From Paracoccus alkanivorans (GTDB lineage Bacteria > Pseudomonadota > Alphaproteobacteria > Rhodobacterales > Rhodobacteraceae): 64,000 nucleotides of DNA. Shown here piece after piece: positions 36,411-44,911 of this stretch. Position 1 is the stretch's first letter. Each line of letters starts with the position of its first letter. A model generated the notes under the pieces. The model did not search any database. It saw nothing but the letters and a program-made list of their open reading frames with translations, and was not told where the DNA came from. The stretch covers positions 496,001 through 560,000 of the forward strand of contig NZ_QOKZ01000002.1 in the NCBI RefSeq assembly GCF_003697785.1, given 5' to 3'. The position numbers were made by a program, and so were the translations under genes.

Positions 36411-38447
36411 TCAAAGCACCTTTACCAGCCGCAGCGCATCATAGATCGCGGCATGGGTATTGCGCGCGGCCACGGCGTCGCCGATGCGAAACAGCCGGTA
36501 ACTGCCCCCGGGATTGCGTTGAACCTGTTGCGGCTGACCGGCGACAAGGGCCTCGTAATCCACCTCGCCCAGATTGACCGAGCCGGGACGCAGATCGAAA
36601 TAAAGATCGTCCAGCGGTCTCGTGCCGTGATTGACGATCACCTGGTCCACCCGGTGCTCGCGGGTGACGCCGCCGTAATCGCTGCCGATCCCGGCCAGCA
36701 ATTCATTGCCATCGCGCCGCACCCGGTCCAGCTTCCATGTTACCGTGAAGGTCACGTCGCGCTTTTGCAACTCGCGCATGGACGGGGTCAGCGACATCGC
36801 CATGACCTCCGGGGCAAAGATGCGGTCACGGGTCATGATCTCGACCTTCGCGCCGGTGGCGGCGATCTTCTCGGCTGCCTGCAGCGCGGCATAATCGCCC
36901 GCATCGTCATAGATCAGCACATTCTGCCCCGGCTGCGCATCGCCTGACAGGATATCCCATGCCGATACGACCAGCGCATTGCCTTCCTCCAGCACCCCAG
37001 TATGCGGCAACCCGCCGGTGGCGACGATGACGGCATCGGGATTGTCGGCAAGCACGGTCCCGGCATCGGCGAAGCTGTTGAAGCGGAAATTCACGCCCAT
37101 CCGCTGGCATTCCTCGAAGCGCCACTGGACGATCTGCATCATCTCGGCCCGGCGCGATGTCTGGGCCGTCAGGCGGATCTGCCCGCCCGGGTCATTCGCC
37201 GCCTCGTGCAGGATCACCTCGTGCCCCCGCTCGGCGGCGACACGCGCGGCCTCCAGCCCTGCCGGGCCGGCACCGACGATCACCACGCGCCGCCGGGTTT
37301 GGGCCTTGGCGATCTCATGCGGCTGCTCCAGTTCGCGCCCCGTTGCCGGGTTGTGCAGGCACAGTGCCATGCCACCCTGATAGATCCGGTCGAGGCAGTA
37401 ATTCGCACCGACGCAGGGGCGGATGCGATCCTCTTCGCCGCGCATGATCTTGGCCACGATATGCGGATCGGCCATATGCGCGCGGGTCATGCCGACCATG
37501 TCCAGCTTGCCGCTGGCAATGGCGTGGCGGGCGGTGGCCACGTCCTGGATCTTGGCGGCGTGGAAGGTGGGGAACTCAGTCGCAGCCCGGATCTCTCCGG
37601 CGAAGTCCAGATGCGGCGCGGAACGCATGCCCTGCACCGGGATCACGTCGGTCAGGCCCGCATCGGTATCGATATGACCCTTGATAACGTTCAGGAAATC
37701 GACCATCCCGCAATCCTTCAGGCGGCGCGAGATCTCCAGCCCGTCCTGCTTGGTCAGCCCGCCCGGCAGATCCTCGTCGCCGGTATAGCGGATGCCGACG
37801 ATGAAATCCGGCCCCACCCGGTCGCGGATCGCCCTCAGCGTGTCAAAGGTGAAGCGCAGCCGGTTGTCGAGACAGCCGCCATAGGGCCCGTCCAGCTCAT
37901 TGGTCAGGGGCGACCAGAACTGGTCCATCAGGTGGCCATAAGCCTGCAGTTCGATCCCGTCGAGCCCCGCCGCCTGCATCCGCTCTGCCGCGTCGGCGTA
38001 ATCCTCGATGATCCGGGCAATGTCCCAATCCTCGGCCTTCTTGGGGAAAGCCTTGTGCGAGGGCTCCCGCTCATGCCCTGCCGAGACCACGGGCAGCCAG
38101 TCGGCCTTGTCCCACCGTGTGCGGCGGCCCAGATGGGTGAGCTGGATCATCACCGCGCAGCCGTGATCGTGGCACTCGTCGGTCAGCTGCTTCATCCAGC
38201 CGACCACCTCGTCTTTCCAGGCCAGGATATTGTTGAAGACCGGCGGGCTGTCGCGGGCGACTGAGGCCGATCCGGCGGTCATGGTCAGCGCCACCCCGGC
38301 CCGCGCCCGCTCGGCATGATAGGCGCGGTAACGCTCTTTCGGCATGCCATCCTCGGGATAGGCGGGCTCGTGGCTGGTGATCATCAGCCGGTTCTTCAGC
38401 GTCAGGTGCCTGAGCTGGTAGGGCTGGAGGAGCGGATCGTTGGTCAT
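36411..38447 (-). CDS. FMN/FAD/Fe-S NADH:flavin oxidoreductase (dienoyl-CoA reductase / TMADH / N-methylproline demethylase-like)
   Basis: 678 residues in the order Old-Yellow-Enzyme-type TIM barrel (about 1-335), Fe-S ligand region (about 343-365) and FAD/NAD(P)-binding domain (from about 378, with VVIVGAGPAGLEAARVAAERG as GAGPAGLEAAR). The overall plan is that of 2,4-dienoyl-CoA reductase, trimethylamine dehydrogenase and the demethylases of N-methylated amino acids. The Fe-S motif is atypical: Cys345, Cys351 and Cys363 are present but Ala348 sits where the second of four cysteines is expected. It is divergent from a TetR gene, probably its repressor. Substrate unknown; an N-methyl compound is a reasonable guess. 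Confidence 0.8.
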   Translation of the reverse strand: MTNDPLLQPYQLRHLTLKNRLMITSHEPAYPEDGMPKERYRAYHAERARAGVALTMTAGSASVARDSPPVFNNILAWKDEVVGWMKQLTDECHDHGCAVMIQLTHLGRRTRWDKADWLPVVSAGHEREPSHKAFPKKAEDWDIARIIEDYADAAERMQAAGLDGIELQAYGHLMDQFWSPLTNELDGPYGGCLDNRLRFTFDTLRAIRDRVGPDFIVGIRYTGDEDLPGGLTKQDGLEISRRLKDCGMVDFLNVIKGHIDTDAGLTDVIPVQGMRSAPHLDFAGEIRAATEFPTFHAAKIQDVATARHAIASGKLDMVGMTRAHMADPHIVAKIMRGEEDRIRPCVGANYCLDRIYQGGMALCLHNPATGRELEQPHEIAKAQTRRRVVIVGAGPAGLEAARVAAERGHEVILHEAANDPGGQIRLTAQTSRRAEMMQIVQWRFEECQRMGVNFRFNSFADAGTVLADNPDAVIVATGGLPHTGVLEEGNALVVSAWDILSGDAQPGQNVLIYDDAGDYAALQAAEKIAATGAKVEIMTRDRIFAPEVMAMSLTPSMRELQKRDVTFTVTWKLDRVRRDGNELLAGIGSDYGGVTREHRVDQVIVNHGTRPLDDLYFDLRPGSVNLGEVDYEALVAGQPQQVQRNPGGSYRLFRIGDAVAARNTHAAIYDALRLVKVL

Positions 38448-38487
38448 GGGCGTCTCCCTTGGCTTCGCGGAGGATTCCAGAAATGTT

Positions 38488-38505
38488 CACTAGTGTCAAT
38501 ATTGA
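38488..38505. promoter_or_regulatory. Adjacent palindromes in the oxidoreductase/TetR divergent region
   Basis: CACTAGTG at 38488-38495 and TCAATATTGA at 38496-38505 lie side by side in an AT-rich patch of the 115-bp region between the two divergent starts. Two GTTCA half-elements flank them in the same direction (38486 and 38506). This is the expected place for a TetR-family operator controlling both genes. Confidence 0.45.
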
Positions 38506-38562
38506 GTTCATTAATGTATATTCCTGCTTGTGAGCCTGAAGGCGGAGCGATAGGATCAGGAT

Positions 38563-39225
38563 ATGAGAATGTCGGATCATCAGGGTCAGGAGGCCAAGGC
38601 ATCGGGCTGGCGCGGTTCGCGTGAACTCTGGCTTGCGGCGGCCAAGCAGGCCTTCCTCGATACCGGCCTCGAGGCGGTGAAGATCCAGCCGCTCGCAAGC
38701 CGGCTGAATATCTCGCGCACCAGCTTTTACTGGTTCTTCAAGGATCGCAACGCGCTTCTCGACGCGCTGCTTGAGGAATGGGAGCGAAAGAATACCGGTG
38801 CCTTCATCGACGCGGGCAAGGCCTATGCTGAAACCCCGGCAGAGGCGGTGCTGAACCTGATCGGGGTGTTCCTGGACGAAACGCTTTTCGAACCGCGCCT
38901 GGATTTCGCGGTGCGCGGTTGGGCGCATCAATCCGATGCCGTGATGGCGCGAGTCAATGCCGCCGATGAACACCGGCTGGCGGCGATACGGTCGATCTTC
39001 GAGCGGTTCGGCTATGCGCCGGACGATGCCGATACAAGGGCGCGCACCGTCTACCTGACCCAGATAGGCTATATCTCGATGCAGGTGCGGGAAAGCCTGC
39101 GGGTCCGGATGAGGCGTATTCCCCGATATGTCGAGATCTTCTCGGGCCACGCCCCGACCGCCAGCGAACTGGCGCGCTTTCATGCGCGGCACGGATTCCG
39201 GCCCGGGGAAAACGGCGCGGGCTGA
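38563..39225 (+). CDS. TetR-family transcriptional regulator
   Basis: 220 residues with an N-terminal helix-turn-helix: ELWLAAAKQAFLDTGLEAVKI leads into the recognition part LNISRTSFYWFFKDRNALLDALL, quoted here only by its key features (ISRTSFYWFF, KDRNALL). The C-terminal ligand-binding domain is all-helical. Its position divergent from the flavin oxidoreductase suggests it represses that gene and itself. The ligand is unknown. The start may be ATG 38563 or the in-frame ATG two codons later. Confidence 0.88.
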   Translation: MRMSDHQGQEAKASGWRGSRELWLAAAKQAFLDTGLEAVKIQPLASRLNISRTSFYWFFKDRNALLDALLEEWERKNTGAFIDAGKAYAETPAEAVLNLIGVFLDETLFEPRLDFAVRGWAHQSDAVMARVNAADEHRLAAIRSIFERFGYAPDDADTRARTVYLTQIGYISMQVRESLRVRMRRIPRYVEIFSGHAPTASELARFHARHGFRPGENGAG

Positions 39226-39349
39226 GAAAGCCTCGGCCATGCACGAATAACGGCACTTCGTCGACCGAGCCGCTAAACCACCCCTGCCCGGTGGCCAAAC
39301 CGCATGAAACACGCATAAGATTTCCTTCATATGAGAACAGGAGGAAAGC

Positions 39350-40018
39350 GTGACCTATGAACCAGTGCCCCTGCCCGACCGGGTGCAATTGTCGCCCGAG
39401 GCTTCACTGCGATCGGTGCGGGCGTTCCGGGATCACATGCGCAAAAGGCATAGCGTGCGCGATTTTTCGGATACGCCCGTCACGCGCGAGGTGATCGAGG
39501 CCTGCATCGAAACCGCCGGAAGCGCCCCTTCGGGCGCGAACCAGCAGCCATGGCATTTCGTCGCGATCAGCGACCCGGCGATGAAGGCCCGCATCCGGCA
39601 AGCCGCCGAAGAAGAGGAACGCGCCTTCTATGCCGGTGGCGGCGGCGATGAGTGGCTGGCGGCGCTGGAACCCGTGGGCACCGGGCCGGACAAGCCGCAT
39701 CTGACCACCGCGCCCTGGCTGATCGTGGTCTTCGCGCAGCGCTACGGGCTGGAGGACGGACAGCGGCACAAGCACTACTATGTCCCCGAAAGCGTCGGCA
39801 TCGCCTGCGGGATGCTGATCGCGGCGATCCATCACGCCGGGCTGGTCACGCTGACCCATACGCCCAACCCGATGAAGTTTCTCAACGAGCTTTGCAGCCG
39901 GCCCGACAACGAAAAACCCGTCATGATCCTGCCCGTGGGCCTACCCGCCGAGGCGGCGGTCGTCCCGGCCATGGCAAAACGCAAGAAGCCGCTGGACGAG
40001 ATCCTGTCGGTTTTCTGA
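39350..40018 (+). CDS. Nitroreductase-family flavoprotein
   Basis: 222 residues with FMN-binding KRHSVRDFSDTPV, APSGANQQPWHF and a C-terminal GIACGMLIAAIHHAGLVTL segment. The overall spacing is that of the nitroreductase/iodotyrosine-deiodinase-like group; substrate unknown. The start codon is GTG at 39350, supported by a strong AGGAGG 5 nt upstream. The structured leader of the sulP gene begins directly after its stop, so read-through into sulP is possible. Confidence 0.88.
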   Translation: MTYEPVPLPDRVQLSPEASLRSVRAFRDHMRKRHSVRDFSDTPVTREVIEACIETAGSAPSGANQQPWHFVAISDPAMKARIRQAAEEEERAFYAGGGGDEWLAALEPVGTGPDKPHLTTAPWLIVVFAQRYGLEDGQRHKHYYVPESVGIACGMLIAAIHHAGLVTLTHTPNPMKFLNELCSRPDNEKPVMILPVGLPAEAAVVPAMAKRKKPLDEILSVF

Positions 40019-40035
40019 GGAACGCGCAGCCCGGC

Positions 40036-40215
40036 CTGCAGCCACTTTCCCGCGGCGGTTTCATCGCGGGCGAAAGCTTGCAGTCCGCCCTCTATCGGGC
40101 TATGCGACGCGCGACCGTCTGGACCCGGGTGAGATTCCCGGGTGGCTCTTCCGGCCGCCGATCCGCCGGATAACCGTGAAAACTGAAGAAAACGCCAGAA
40201 CGCAGCAAGGCTGCG
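40036..40215 (+). promoter_or_regulatory. Structured leader upstream of the sulP-usp genes (candidate cis-regulatory RNA)
   Basis: Within the 222 bp before sulP several inverted repeats line up. P1 is a long bulged stem: CTGCA 40036-40040, CTTTC 40045-40049 and CCGCG 40050-40054 pair with CGCGG 40065-40069, GAAAG 40072-40076 and TGCAG 40079-40083. P2 is GCCC/GGGC (40087-40100). P3 is ACCCGGG 40123-40129 with CCCGGGT 40137-40143. P4 is TCCGGC 40150-40155 with GCCGGA 40165-40170. P5 is CGCAGC 40201-40206 with GCTGCG 40210-40215. P5 ends just before the GAGAGG at 40221. A candidate RNA motif called sul1 has been reported upstream of sulfate-permease genes in Alphaproteobacteria; membership is unverified. 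Confidence 0.6.
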
Positions 40216-40240
40216 CACTGGAGAGGAACGGGACATTTTG

Positions 40241-41722
40241 ATGACATTCGACGATTACCGACGCCAGTGGCTCGGCAATATCCGTGGCGACCTGCTGTCC
40301 GGGCTGGTTGTTGCCCTGGCTCTCATTCCCGAGGCTATCGCCTTCTCGATCATCGCCGGCGTGGATCCGAAAGTCGGACTCTATGCCTCTTTCTCGATCG
40401 CCGTGGTCACTGCCATCGCGGGCGGGCGGCCGGGGATGATCTCGGCGGCCACGGCCGCGACCGCCGTTCTCATGGTGACGCTGGTGAAGGATCATGGCCT
40501 GCAATACCTGCTGGCCACGACGGTGCTGGCCGGGTTGCTGCAGATCGCGGCCGGGTTCGCCCGCCTCGGGCAGTTGATGCGTTTCGTGTCGCGTTCGGTC
40601 ATGACCGGATTCGTGAATGCGCTGGCGATCCTGATCTTCATGGCCCAGCTTCCCGAGCTGATCGGCGTGCCCTTCCTGACCTATCCGCTGGTCGCCGCCG
40701 GGCTTGCCATCATCTATTTGTTTCCCTATGTCACCCGCGCGGTGCCCTCGCCGCTGGTCACGATCATCGTGCTGACCACATTGGCGATAATCTTTGGCTG
40801 GGACGTTCGGACCGTGGGCGATATGGGCGCGCTTCCCGACACCCTGCCGATGTTCCTGATCCCGGATATCCCGCTGAACCTCGAAACCCTGACGATCATC
40901 TTTCCCTATGCGGCTGCGGTCGCGGTGGTCGGGCTGCTGGAAAGCCTGATGACAGCGAATATCGTCGATGATCTCACCGACACGACATCGGATCGCAACC
41001 AGGAATGCATCGGTCAGGGCCTTGCCAATACCGCCACCGGCTTTATCGGCGGCATGGCGGGCTGCGCGATGATCGGCCAGTCGATGATCAACGTCAAATC
41101 AGGCGGTCGCGGGCGGCTTTCCTGCTTTGCGGCGGGTGTCTTCCTGCTGTTCATGGTGGTCTCGCTTGGCGACCTGGTCGCGCGGATCCCCATGGCCGCG
41201 CTGGTCGCGATCATGATCATGGTCTCTGTCGGCACATTCTCCTGGTCCTCGGTCAAGCAACTCAGGACGCATCCGAGATCCTCGTCGCTCGTCATGCTGG
41301 CGACGGTCGCTGTGGTGGTCTACACTCACAACCTCGCCATCGGGGTGCTGGTCGGCGTGCTTTTGTCGGGACTGTTCTTCGCCGGTAAGATCGCGCAGCT
41401 GTTCCGCGTCAGGCCCAGCCTGTCCGAGGACGGGCGCTGCCGGACCTATTTCGTGGAGGGACAGCTTTTCTTTGCCTCGGCCGAGCAATTCATGCGCGCC
41501 TTCGATTTCAGGGAGGCGGTCGACCACGTGGTGATCGACGTCAGCGGCGCACATATCTGGGACATTTCCTCGGTTGCCGCGCTGGACATGGCGGTGCTGA
41601 AATTCCGCCGTGACGGTGCCGAAGTCGAAATCGTCGGCATGAACGAGGCGTCCGAAACCATCGTCGACAAGCTCGCCCTGCATGACAAGCCCGGCGCGCT
41701 CGACAAGCTGATGGCGCATTGA
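40241..41722 (+). CDS. SulP-family anion transporter with STAS domain
   Basis: 493 residues: a membrane domain of about 10-12 helices (1 to about 385), opening with [28 protein letters not shown] in part ([13 protein letters not shown]), and a C-terminal STAS domain (about 400-490, with [19 protein letters not shown]). SulP members carry sulfate, bicarbonate or other anions; the substrate is not fixed by sequence. ATG 40241 is preceded by GGGA at 7 nt and a GAGAGG further up. A universal stress protein gene follows after 13 bp, a pairing seen with bicarbonate-type SulP genes. Confidence 0.9.
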   Translation: MTFDDYRRQWLGNIRGDLLSGLVVALALIPEAIAFSIIAGVDPKVGLYASFSIAVVTAIAGGRPGMISAATAATAVLMVTLVKDHGLQYLLATTVLAGLLQIAAGFARLGQLMRFVSRSVMTGFVNALAILIFMAQLPELIGVPFLTYPLVAAGLAIIYLFPYVTRAVPSPLVTIIVLTTLAIIFGWDVRTVGDMGALPDTLPMFLIPDIPLNLETLTIIFPYAAAVAVVGLLESLMTANIVDDLTDTTSDRNQECIGQGLANTATGFIGGMAGCAMIGQSMINVKSGGRGRLSCFAAGVFLLFMVVSLGDLVARIPMAALVAIMIMVSVGTFSWSSVKQLRTHPRSSSLVMLATVAVVVYTHNLAIGVLVGVLLSGLFFAGKIAQLFRVRPSLSEDGRCRTYFVEGQLFFASAEQFMRAFDFREAVDHVVIDVSGAHIWDISSVAALDMAVLKFRRDGAEVEIVGMNEASETIVDKLALHDKPGALDKLMAH

Positions 41723-41735
41723 GGGAGGAAATCTG

Positions 41736-42587
41736 ATGACAAGGAAGCTTATCGCGCTGGTCGACGGATCGGTCTATTCGAAAACGGTCTGCGACCACGC
41801 CATCTGGATCGCCGGACGCACCGGCATGGATGTCGAGCTGATGCATGTGCTCGGACGGCGCGAGACCGGCCCCGGACAGGACCTGTCGGGTTCGATCACG
41901 CTCGGCGCGCGCAGCGCCCTGCTCGAACAGCTCGCCGGCATCGACGAACAACGCGCCCGGCTGGCTGTGCAACGCGGCCGCGCAATCCTCGAGGACGCGC
42001 AGTCGCTGCTGGAGCAGGCCGGGATCACGGCAAGCGAATATCTCCGGCATGGCGACCTGATCGAGGCTGTCTCGGAAAAGGAGGGCGGGGCGGACCTGAT
42101 CGTCATGGGCAAACGCGGCGAAGGCGCGGATTTCGCCAAGGGGCATCTCGGCTCCAACCTGGAGCGGGTGATGCGGGCAACGACCCGCCCCCTCTTCGTG
42201 GCCTCGCGCGCCTTCAATCCGATCGAAAAGGTTCTGGTCGCCTTTGACGGCAGCGCCAATGCGATCCGCGCGGTGGAACATGTCAGCCGCAACCCGCTCT
42301 ATGCCGGGCTCCCGCTCGAGATCGTGACGGTCGGCCCTGACAGCCCCGCCGCAAAGACGGCGCTGGCGGATGTGAAAAGCCTGCTGATCAAGGCCGGCTT
42401 CGAAACCGGGGCGCGCATATTGCCCGGCCAGCCCGAAGAGGTTCTGGGCAAGCTGATCGAGACCGAAAACTTCGGTCACATGGTCATGGGCGCCGCGGGA
42501 AACAGCCGTCTGCGCGCCTTGTTCGTCGGCTCGACCGCGCTCGAAATGATCCGCAGTTGCAAGGTGCCGATCCTGCTGATCAGGTAA
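41736..42587 (+). CDS. Tandem universal stress protein (UspA family)
   Basis: 283 residues with two Usp domains. The first (about 1-150) starts KLIALVDGSVYS and ends with VMGKRGEG and HLGSNLERVMRATTRPLFV; the second (about 158-283) starts EKVLVAFDGSANA and ends VMGAAGNSRLRALFVGSTALEMIRSCKVP in part (GAAGNSRLRALFVGST). The G-x2-G-x9-G-(S/T) ATP-binding pattern is present in the first half and approximated in the second. Thirteen bp after sulP on the same strand, so co-transcribed; it may be a regulatory partner of the transporter. Confidence 0.92.
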   Translation: MTRKLIALVDGSVYSKTVCDHAIWIAGRTGMDVELMHVLGRRETGPGQDLSGSITLGARSALLEQLAGIDEQRARLAVQRGRAILEDAQSLLEQAGITASEYLRHGDLIEAVSEKEGGADLIVMGKRGEGADFAKGHLGSNLERVMRATTRPLFVASRAFNPIEKVLVAFDGSANAIRAVEHVSRNPLYAGLPLEIVTVGPDSPAAKTALADVKSLLIKAGFETGARILPGQPEEVLGKLIETENFGHMVMGAAGNSRLRALFVGSTALEMIRSCKVPILLIR

Positions 42588-42598
42588 TGTGCAGGCAA

Positions 42599-42632
42599 GG
42601 GGCGGCCTGTTGCCGGTGTAACATGCCGCCCC
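42599..42632 (+). terminator. Probable terminator of the sulP-usp operon
   Basis: A perfect 8-bp stem, GGGGCGGC at 42599-42606 and GCCGCCCC at 42625-42632, with an 18-nt loop, 11 nt after the usp stop. No T tract follows, so termination strength is uncertain. Confidence 0.4.
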
Positions 42633-42712
42633 GGCAAATCTGGGCAGGGCGGGCGGCGAAGCCTTTTCATTTCCCGCCGCAACCCCCATATTGCCGGTAA
42701 GGAGAGAACCAC

Positions 42713-42886
42713 ATGCCCTTGCCGCATTTCCTGTTGCTGATCGTGGCGGTGATCCTTGCAGCCGCCGTCACCCTGTGGGCAAGCCTCGCCGCAGGCGTGC
42801 CGCTGATCACCCTGCTTCTCGTGGGCCTGACCGGTGCGGCGCTGATCCATTTCTCGACCCGGAACTGGCACGACCACGACCGCTGA
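42713..42886 (+). CDS. 57-residue hydrophobic membrane protein
   Basis: A short gene with a strong AAGGAG Shine-Dalgarno 9 nt before its ATG. The product has two predicted transmembrane helices (about residues 4-25 and 28-46), beginning MPLPHFLLLIVAVIL and ending in the polar, His/Asp-rich tail FSTRNWHDHDR. Codon use is like its neighbours. It stands alone between the usp operon and the convergent HNH gene (9 bp gap). I do not recognise a family. Confidence 0.7.
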   Translation: MPLPHFLLLIVAVILAAAVTLWASLAAGVPLITLLLVGLTGAALIHFSTRNWHDHDR

Positions 42887-42895
42887 TCGGCCGGA

Positions 42896-43495
42896 TCAGC
42901 TTTCCAGCTCGGCATCCCAGTAAAGAAAATCCATCCAGCTTTCATGCAGGTGGTTGGGCGGGAAACGGCGGCCGACAGCATGCATTTCTTCGGGCGTGGG
43001 CCGGCGCGGCTTGCGGCGCAGGCTCATCCCGCAATGGCGCAGGCTGCGATTCGCCTTGCGCAGGTTGCAGGGCGAACAGGCCGCGACGACATTTTCCCAA
43101 CTGGTGATTCCGCCACGCGAGCGCGGCACGACATGATCGAAGGTCAACTCGCCCTTCGCACCACAATACTGGCAACAGAATTCGTCCCGCAGAAAAAGAT
43201 TGAAGCGCGTGAATGCCACGCGCTTCTGGGGTTTCACATAATCTTTCAGAACGACGACGGAGGGTATCCGGTAGGCCTGCCGCTGACTTCGCACGACCTC
43301 GTCATATTCGGCGATGATACTGACCCTGTCGAGAAACACCGCCTTGATCGCCTCCTGCCAGGGCCAGAGCGAGAGCGGGTAATAGCTCAGCGGCCGGTAA
43401 TCCGCATTCAGCACCAGCGCCGGATGATGGCGCAGGCTGGCCGGTTCCCGCACGAACTGGGTCCGAAACTCCGTCTGATGAGATTTATCCAGCAT
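42896..43495 (-). CDS. HNH endonuclease family protein
   Basis: 199 residues. A short N-terminal domain containing LVLNADYRPLSYYPLSLWPWQEAI is followed by a zinc-ribbon HNH nuclease: CQYCG, then TFDHVVPRSRGG, WENVVAACSPCNLRK. This N-terminal signature marks the chromosomal HNH family that is nearly universal in Alphaproteobacteria and not a homing endonuclease; its cellular role is not established. Cys pairs and the DH/N residues of the active site are intact. Confidence 0.9.
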   Translation of the reverse strand: MLDKSHQTEFRTQFVREPASLRHHPALVLNADYRPLSYYPLSLWPWQEAIKAVFLDRVSIIAEYDEVVRSQRQAYRIPSVVVLKDYVKPQKRVAFTRFNLFLRDEFCCQYCGAKGELTFDHVVPRSRGGITSWENVVAACSPCNLRKANRSLRHCGMSLRRKPRRPTPEEMHAVGRRFPPNHLHESWMDFLYWDAELES

Positions 43496-43681
43496 TCCGC
43501 CTTCCCGACTGCCCCATCCTGACCTGAACCGGGGCGCTCATCACTCCATAAGCCAACTATATATCGTGGCCCGCTTCTGACAAGCCCCCGGATGTATCCG
43601 ATCCATGGATCAGATAGCGCATCAGAATGAACAAACCATGACAACTTGCCCCGGGCCTGTCCGAATGGCAGTCTGTCGGCC

Positions 43682-44116
43682 ATGACAAAATCAGCCCCGC
43701 CGGTTCTCGGCACATTGGAAACAGCCCTCTATGCGGAGGATCTGGACATCGCGGCCAGCTTCTGGACGGATGTCATGGGACTCACGCAGATCGTGGCCGT
43801 ACCCGGCCGCCATGTCTTCTTCCGTGTGACCGATACGCCACGCCCGCAAGTATTGCTGATCTTTCGCGCGGAAGCGACCGAAAAGCCGCCCGCGCCGGGC
43901 GCGAGCCTGCCGGTGCCGCCCCATGGCGCCCGCGGGCCTGGGCATGTCTGCCTCGCGGTGGCCCCGGACCGGCTCGATAACTGGCGCCGGCACCTCGCCT
44001 CGCATGATGTCGGGATCGAGGCCGACTTTCGCTGGCCGAACGGCGCCCGCTCGATCTATTTCCGCGACCCTGCCGGAAATTCCATCGAACTGGCCGATCC
44101 GGCACTCTGGGCCTGA
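43682..44116 (+). CDS. VOC-family (glyoxalase/dioxygenase fold) protein
   Basis: 144 residues with the two beta-alpha-beta-beta-beta modules of the vicinal oxygen chelate fold: LETALYAEDLDIAASFWTDVMGL at the start, GPGHVCLAVAPDRLDNWR in the middle and SIYFRDPAGNSIELAD at the end. Metal-ligand candidates are the His of GHVCLAV and the Glu of SIELAD. Substrate unknown. The ATG at 43682 lacks a clear Shine-Dalgarno. A terminator-like dispersed element follows the stop by 4 nt. Confidence 0.85.
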   Translation: MTKSAPPVLGTLETALYAEDLDIAASFWTDVMGLTQIVAVPGRHVFFRVTDTPRPQVLLIFRAEATEKPPAPGASLPVPPHGARGPGHVCLAVAPDRLDNWRRHLASHDVGIEADFRWPNGARSIYFRDPAGNSIELADPALWA

Positions 44117-44119
44117 TCA

Positions 44120-44171
44120 CTTCTCCTTGATGAAAATACCTTCGGGGGAGTCCAGCCTGAGCAGGCTGGAC
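44120..44171 (+). repeat. TTCTTCTTTG-type element followed by 8-bp hairpin
   Basis: CTTCTCCTTGATGAAAATACC at 44120-44140 is the divergent core (written here as CTTCTCCTTGATG plus AAAATACC), followed by a perfect stem GTCCAGCC (44150-44157) and GGCTGGAC (44164-44171). It begins 4 nt after the VOC gene stop and likely ends that transcript. A CGGGGGCAGACAGCCCCC tract follows at about 44171-44190. Confidence 0.6.
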
Positions 44172-44254
44172 GGGGGCAGACAGCCCCCTCGCGCCGGCCG
44201 ATCGGGCCGGCATGTCGCGCGCCCGGCCAGGCCGGGCCCGATCGGGTTGCCCGG

Positions 44255-44911
44255 CTACTTGCCCAAACGGTCCTTCAGGAAGCCCAGGGCCACCGACAGC
44301 CCGTCGGGCGCGATTCCGTGCCCCGTGCCCTTCATCACATGCCCATAGACAGCGAAACCCGCGCCTTCCAGCGCCTTGCCGGCCAGTCCCATATCCTCGA
44401 AGGGAACCATCGGGTCGGCATCGCCATGGATCAGCAGCACCGGCGGCTTTACCTTGACCTCGGCCTCCAGCCGTTCGGGCAGCAAGAGCCGCCCCGAGAA
44501 ACCGACGATCCCGGCCACCTCACGGTCCCGGCGCGGCAGGACATGCAGCGCCATCATCGTGCCTTGCGAAAAGCCGACCACCACCATCCGGTCAGGAGTA
44601 AGCCCCTCATCGGCCAGCACCCTGTCCAGATAGGCGTTCAGCGCCTCGATCGAACGGGCCATCGCCTCCTTTGCCTGCTCTTCGGTCGAACCGTCCAGCC
44701 ACGGGATCGGAAACCACTGGTAGCCCATCGGATTGTTGACGCTGCGCTCGGGCGCGTCCGGGGCGTAAAAAGCGGTTCCGGGCAGATGCGGCGCAAGGGG
44801 ATCGGCCAGCCCCAGAAGATCGGCGCCATCGGCGCCATAGCCATGCAGGAACACCACGACCGCATCGGCCTTCCCGGGGCCCTTTCGGGCGGATTTCAAT
44901 TCCATGTTCAC
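44255..44911 (-). CDS. Phospholipase/carboxylesterase-type alpha/beta hydrolase
   Basis: 218 residues. Motifs: VVFLHGYGADGADL (oxyanion region), GFSQGTMMAL (nucleophile Ser), LIHGDADPMVPF (acid Asp) and GTGHGIAPDG (base His), all in the order of the YpfH/acyl-protein-thioesterase-like carboxylesterases. The GTG at 44911 overlaps the glycosylase stop; the ATG at 44905 is an alternative with AAGGGA at 10 nt. It is third in the GntR-glycosylase-esterase group. Substrate unknown. Confidence 0.88.
   Translation of the reverse strand: MNMELKSARKGPGKADAVVVFLHGYGADGADLLGLADPLAPHLPGTAFYAPDAPERSVNNPMGYQWFPIPWLDGSTEEQAKEAMARSIEALNAYLDRVLADEGLTPDRMVVVGFSQGTMMALHVLPRRDREVAGIVGFSGRLLLPERLEAEVKVKPPVLLIHGDADPMVPFEDMGLAGKALEGAGFAVYGHVMKGTGHGIAPDGLSVALGFLKDRLGK

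Noticed and set aside
40123..40143. Possible tRNA T-arm (7-bp stem, 7-nt loop)
   Set aside because: The loop sequence TGAGATT does not match the T-loop consensus, and no matching D-arm, anticodon arm or acceptor stem could be found around it.
42896..43495. Homing endonuclease or phage terminase HNH gene
   Set aside because: Its N-terminal ADYRPLSYYPLSLWPWQEA region marks the ordinary chromosomal HNH family, and there are no phage neighbours.
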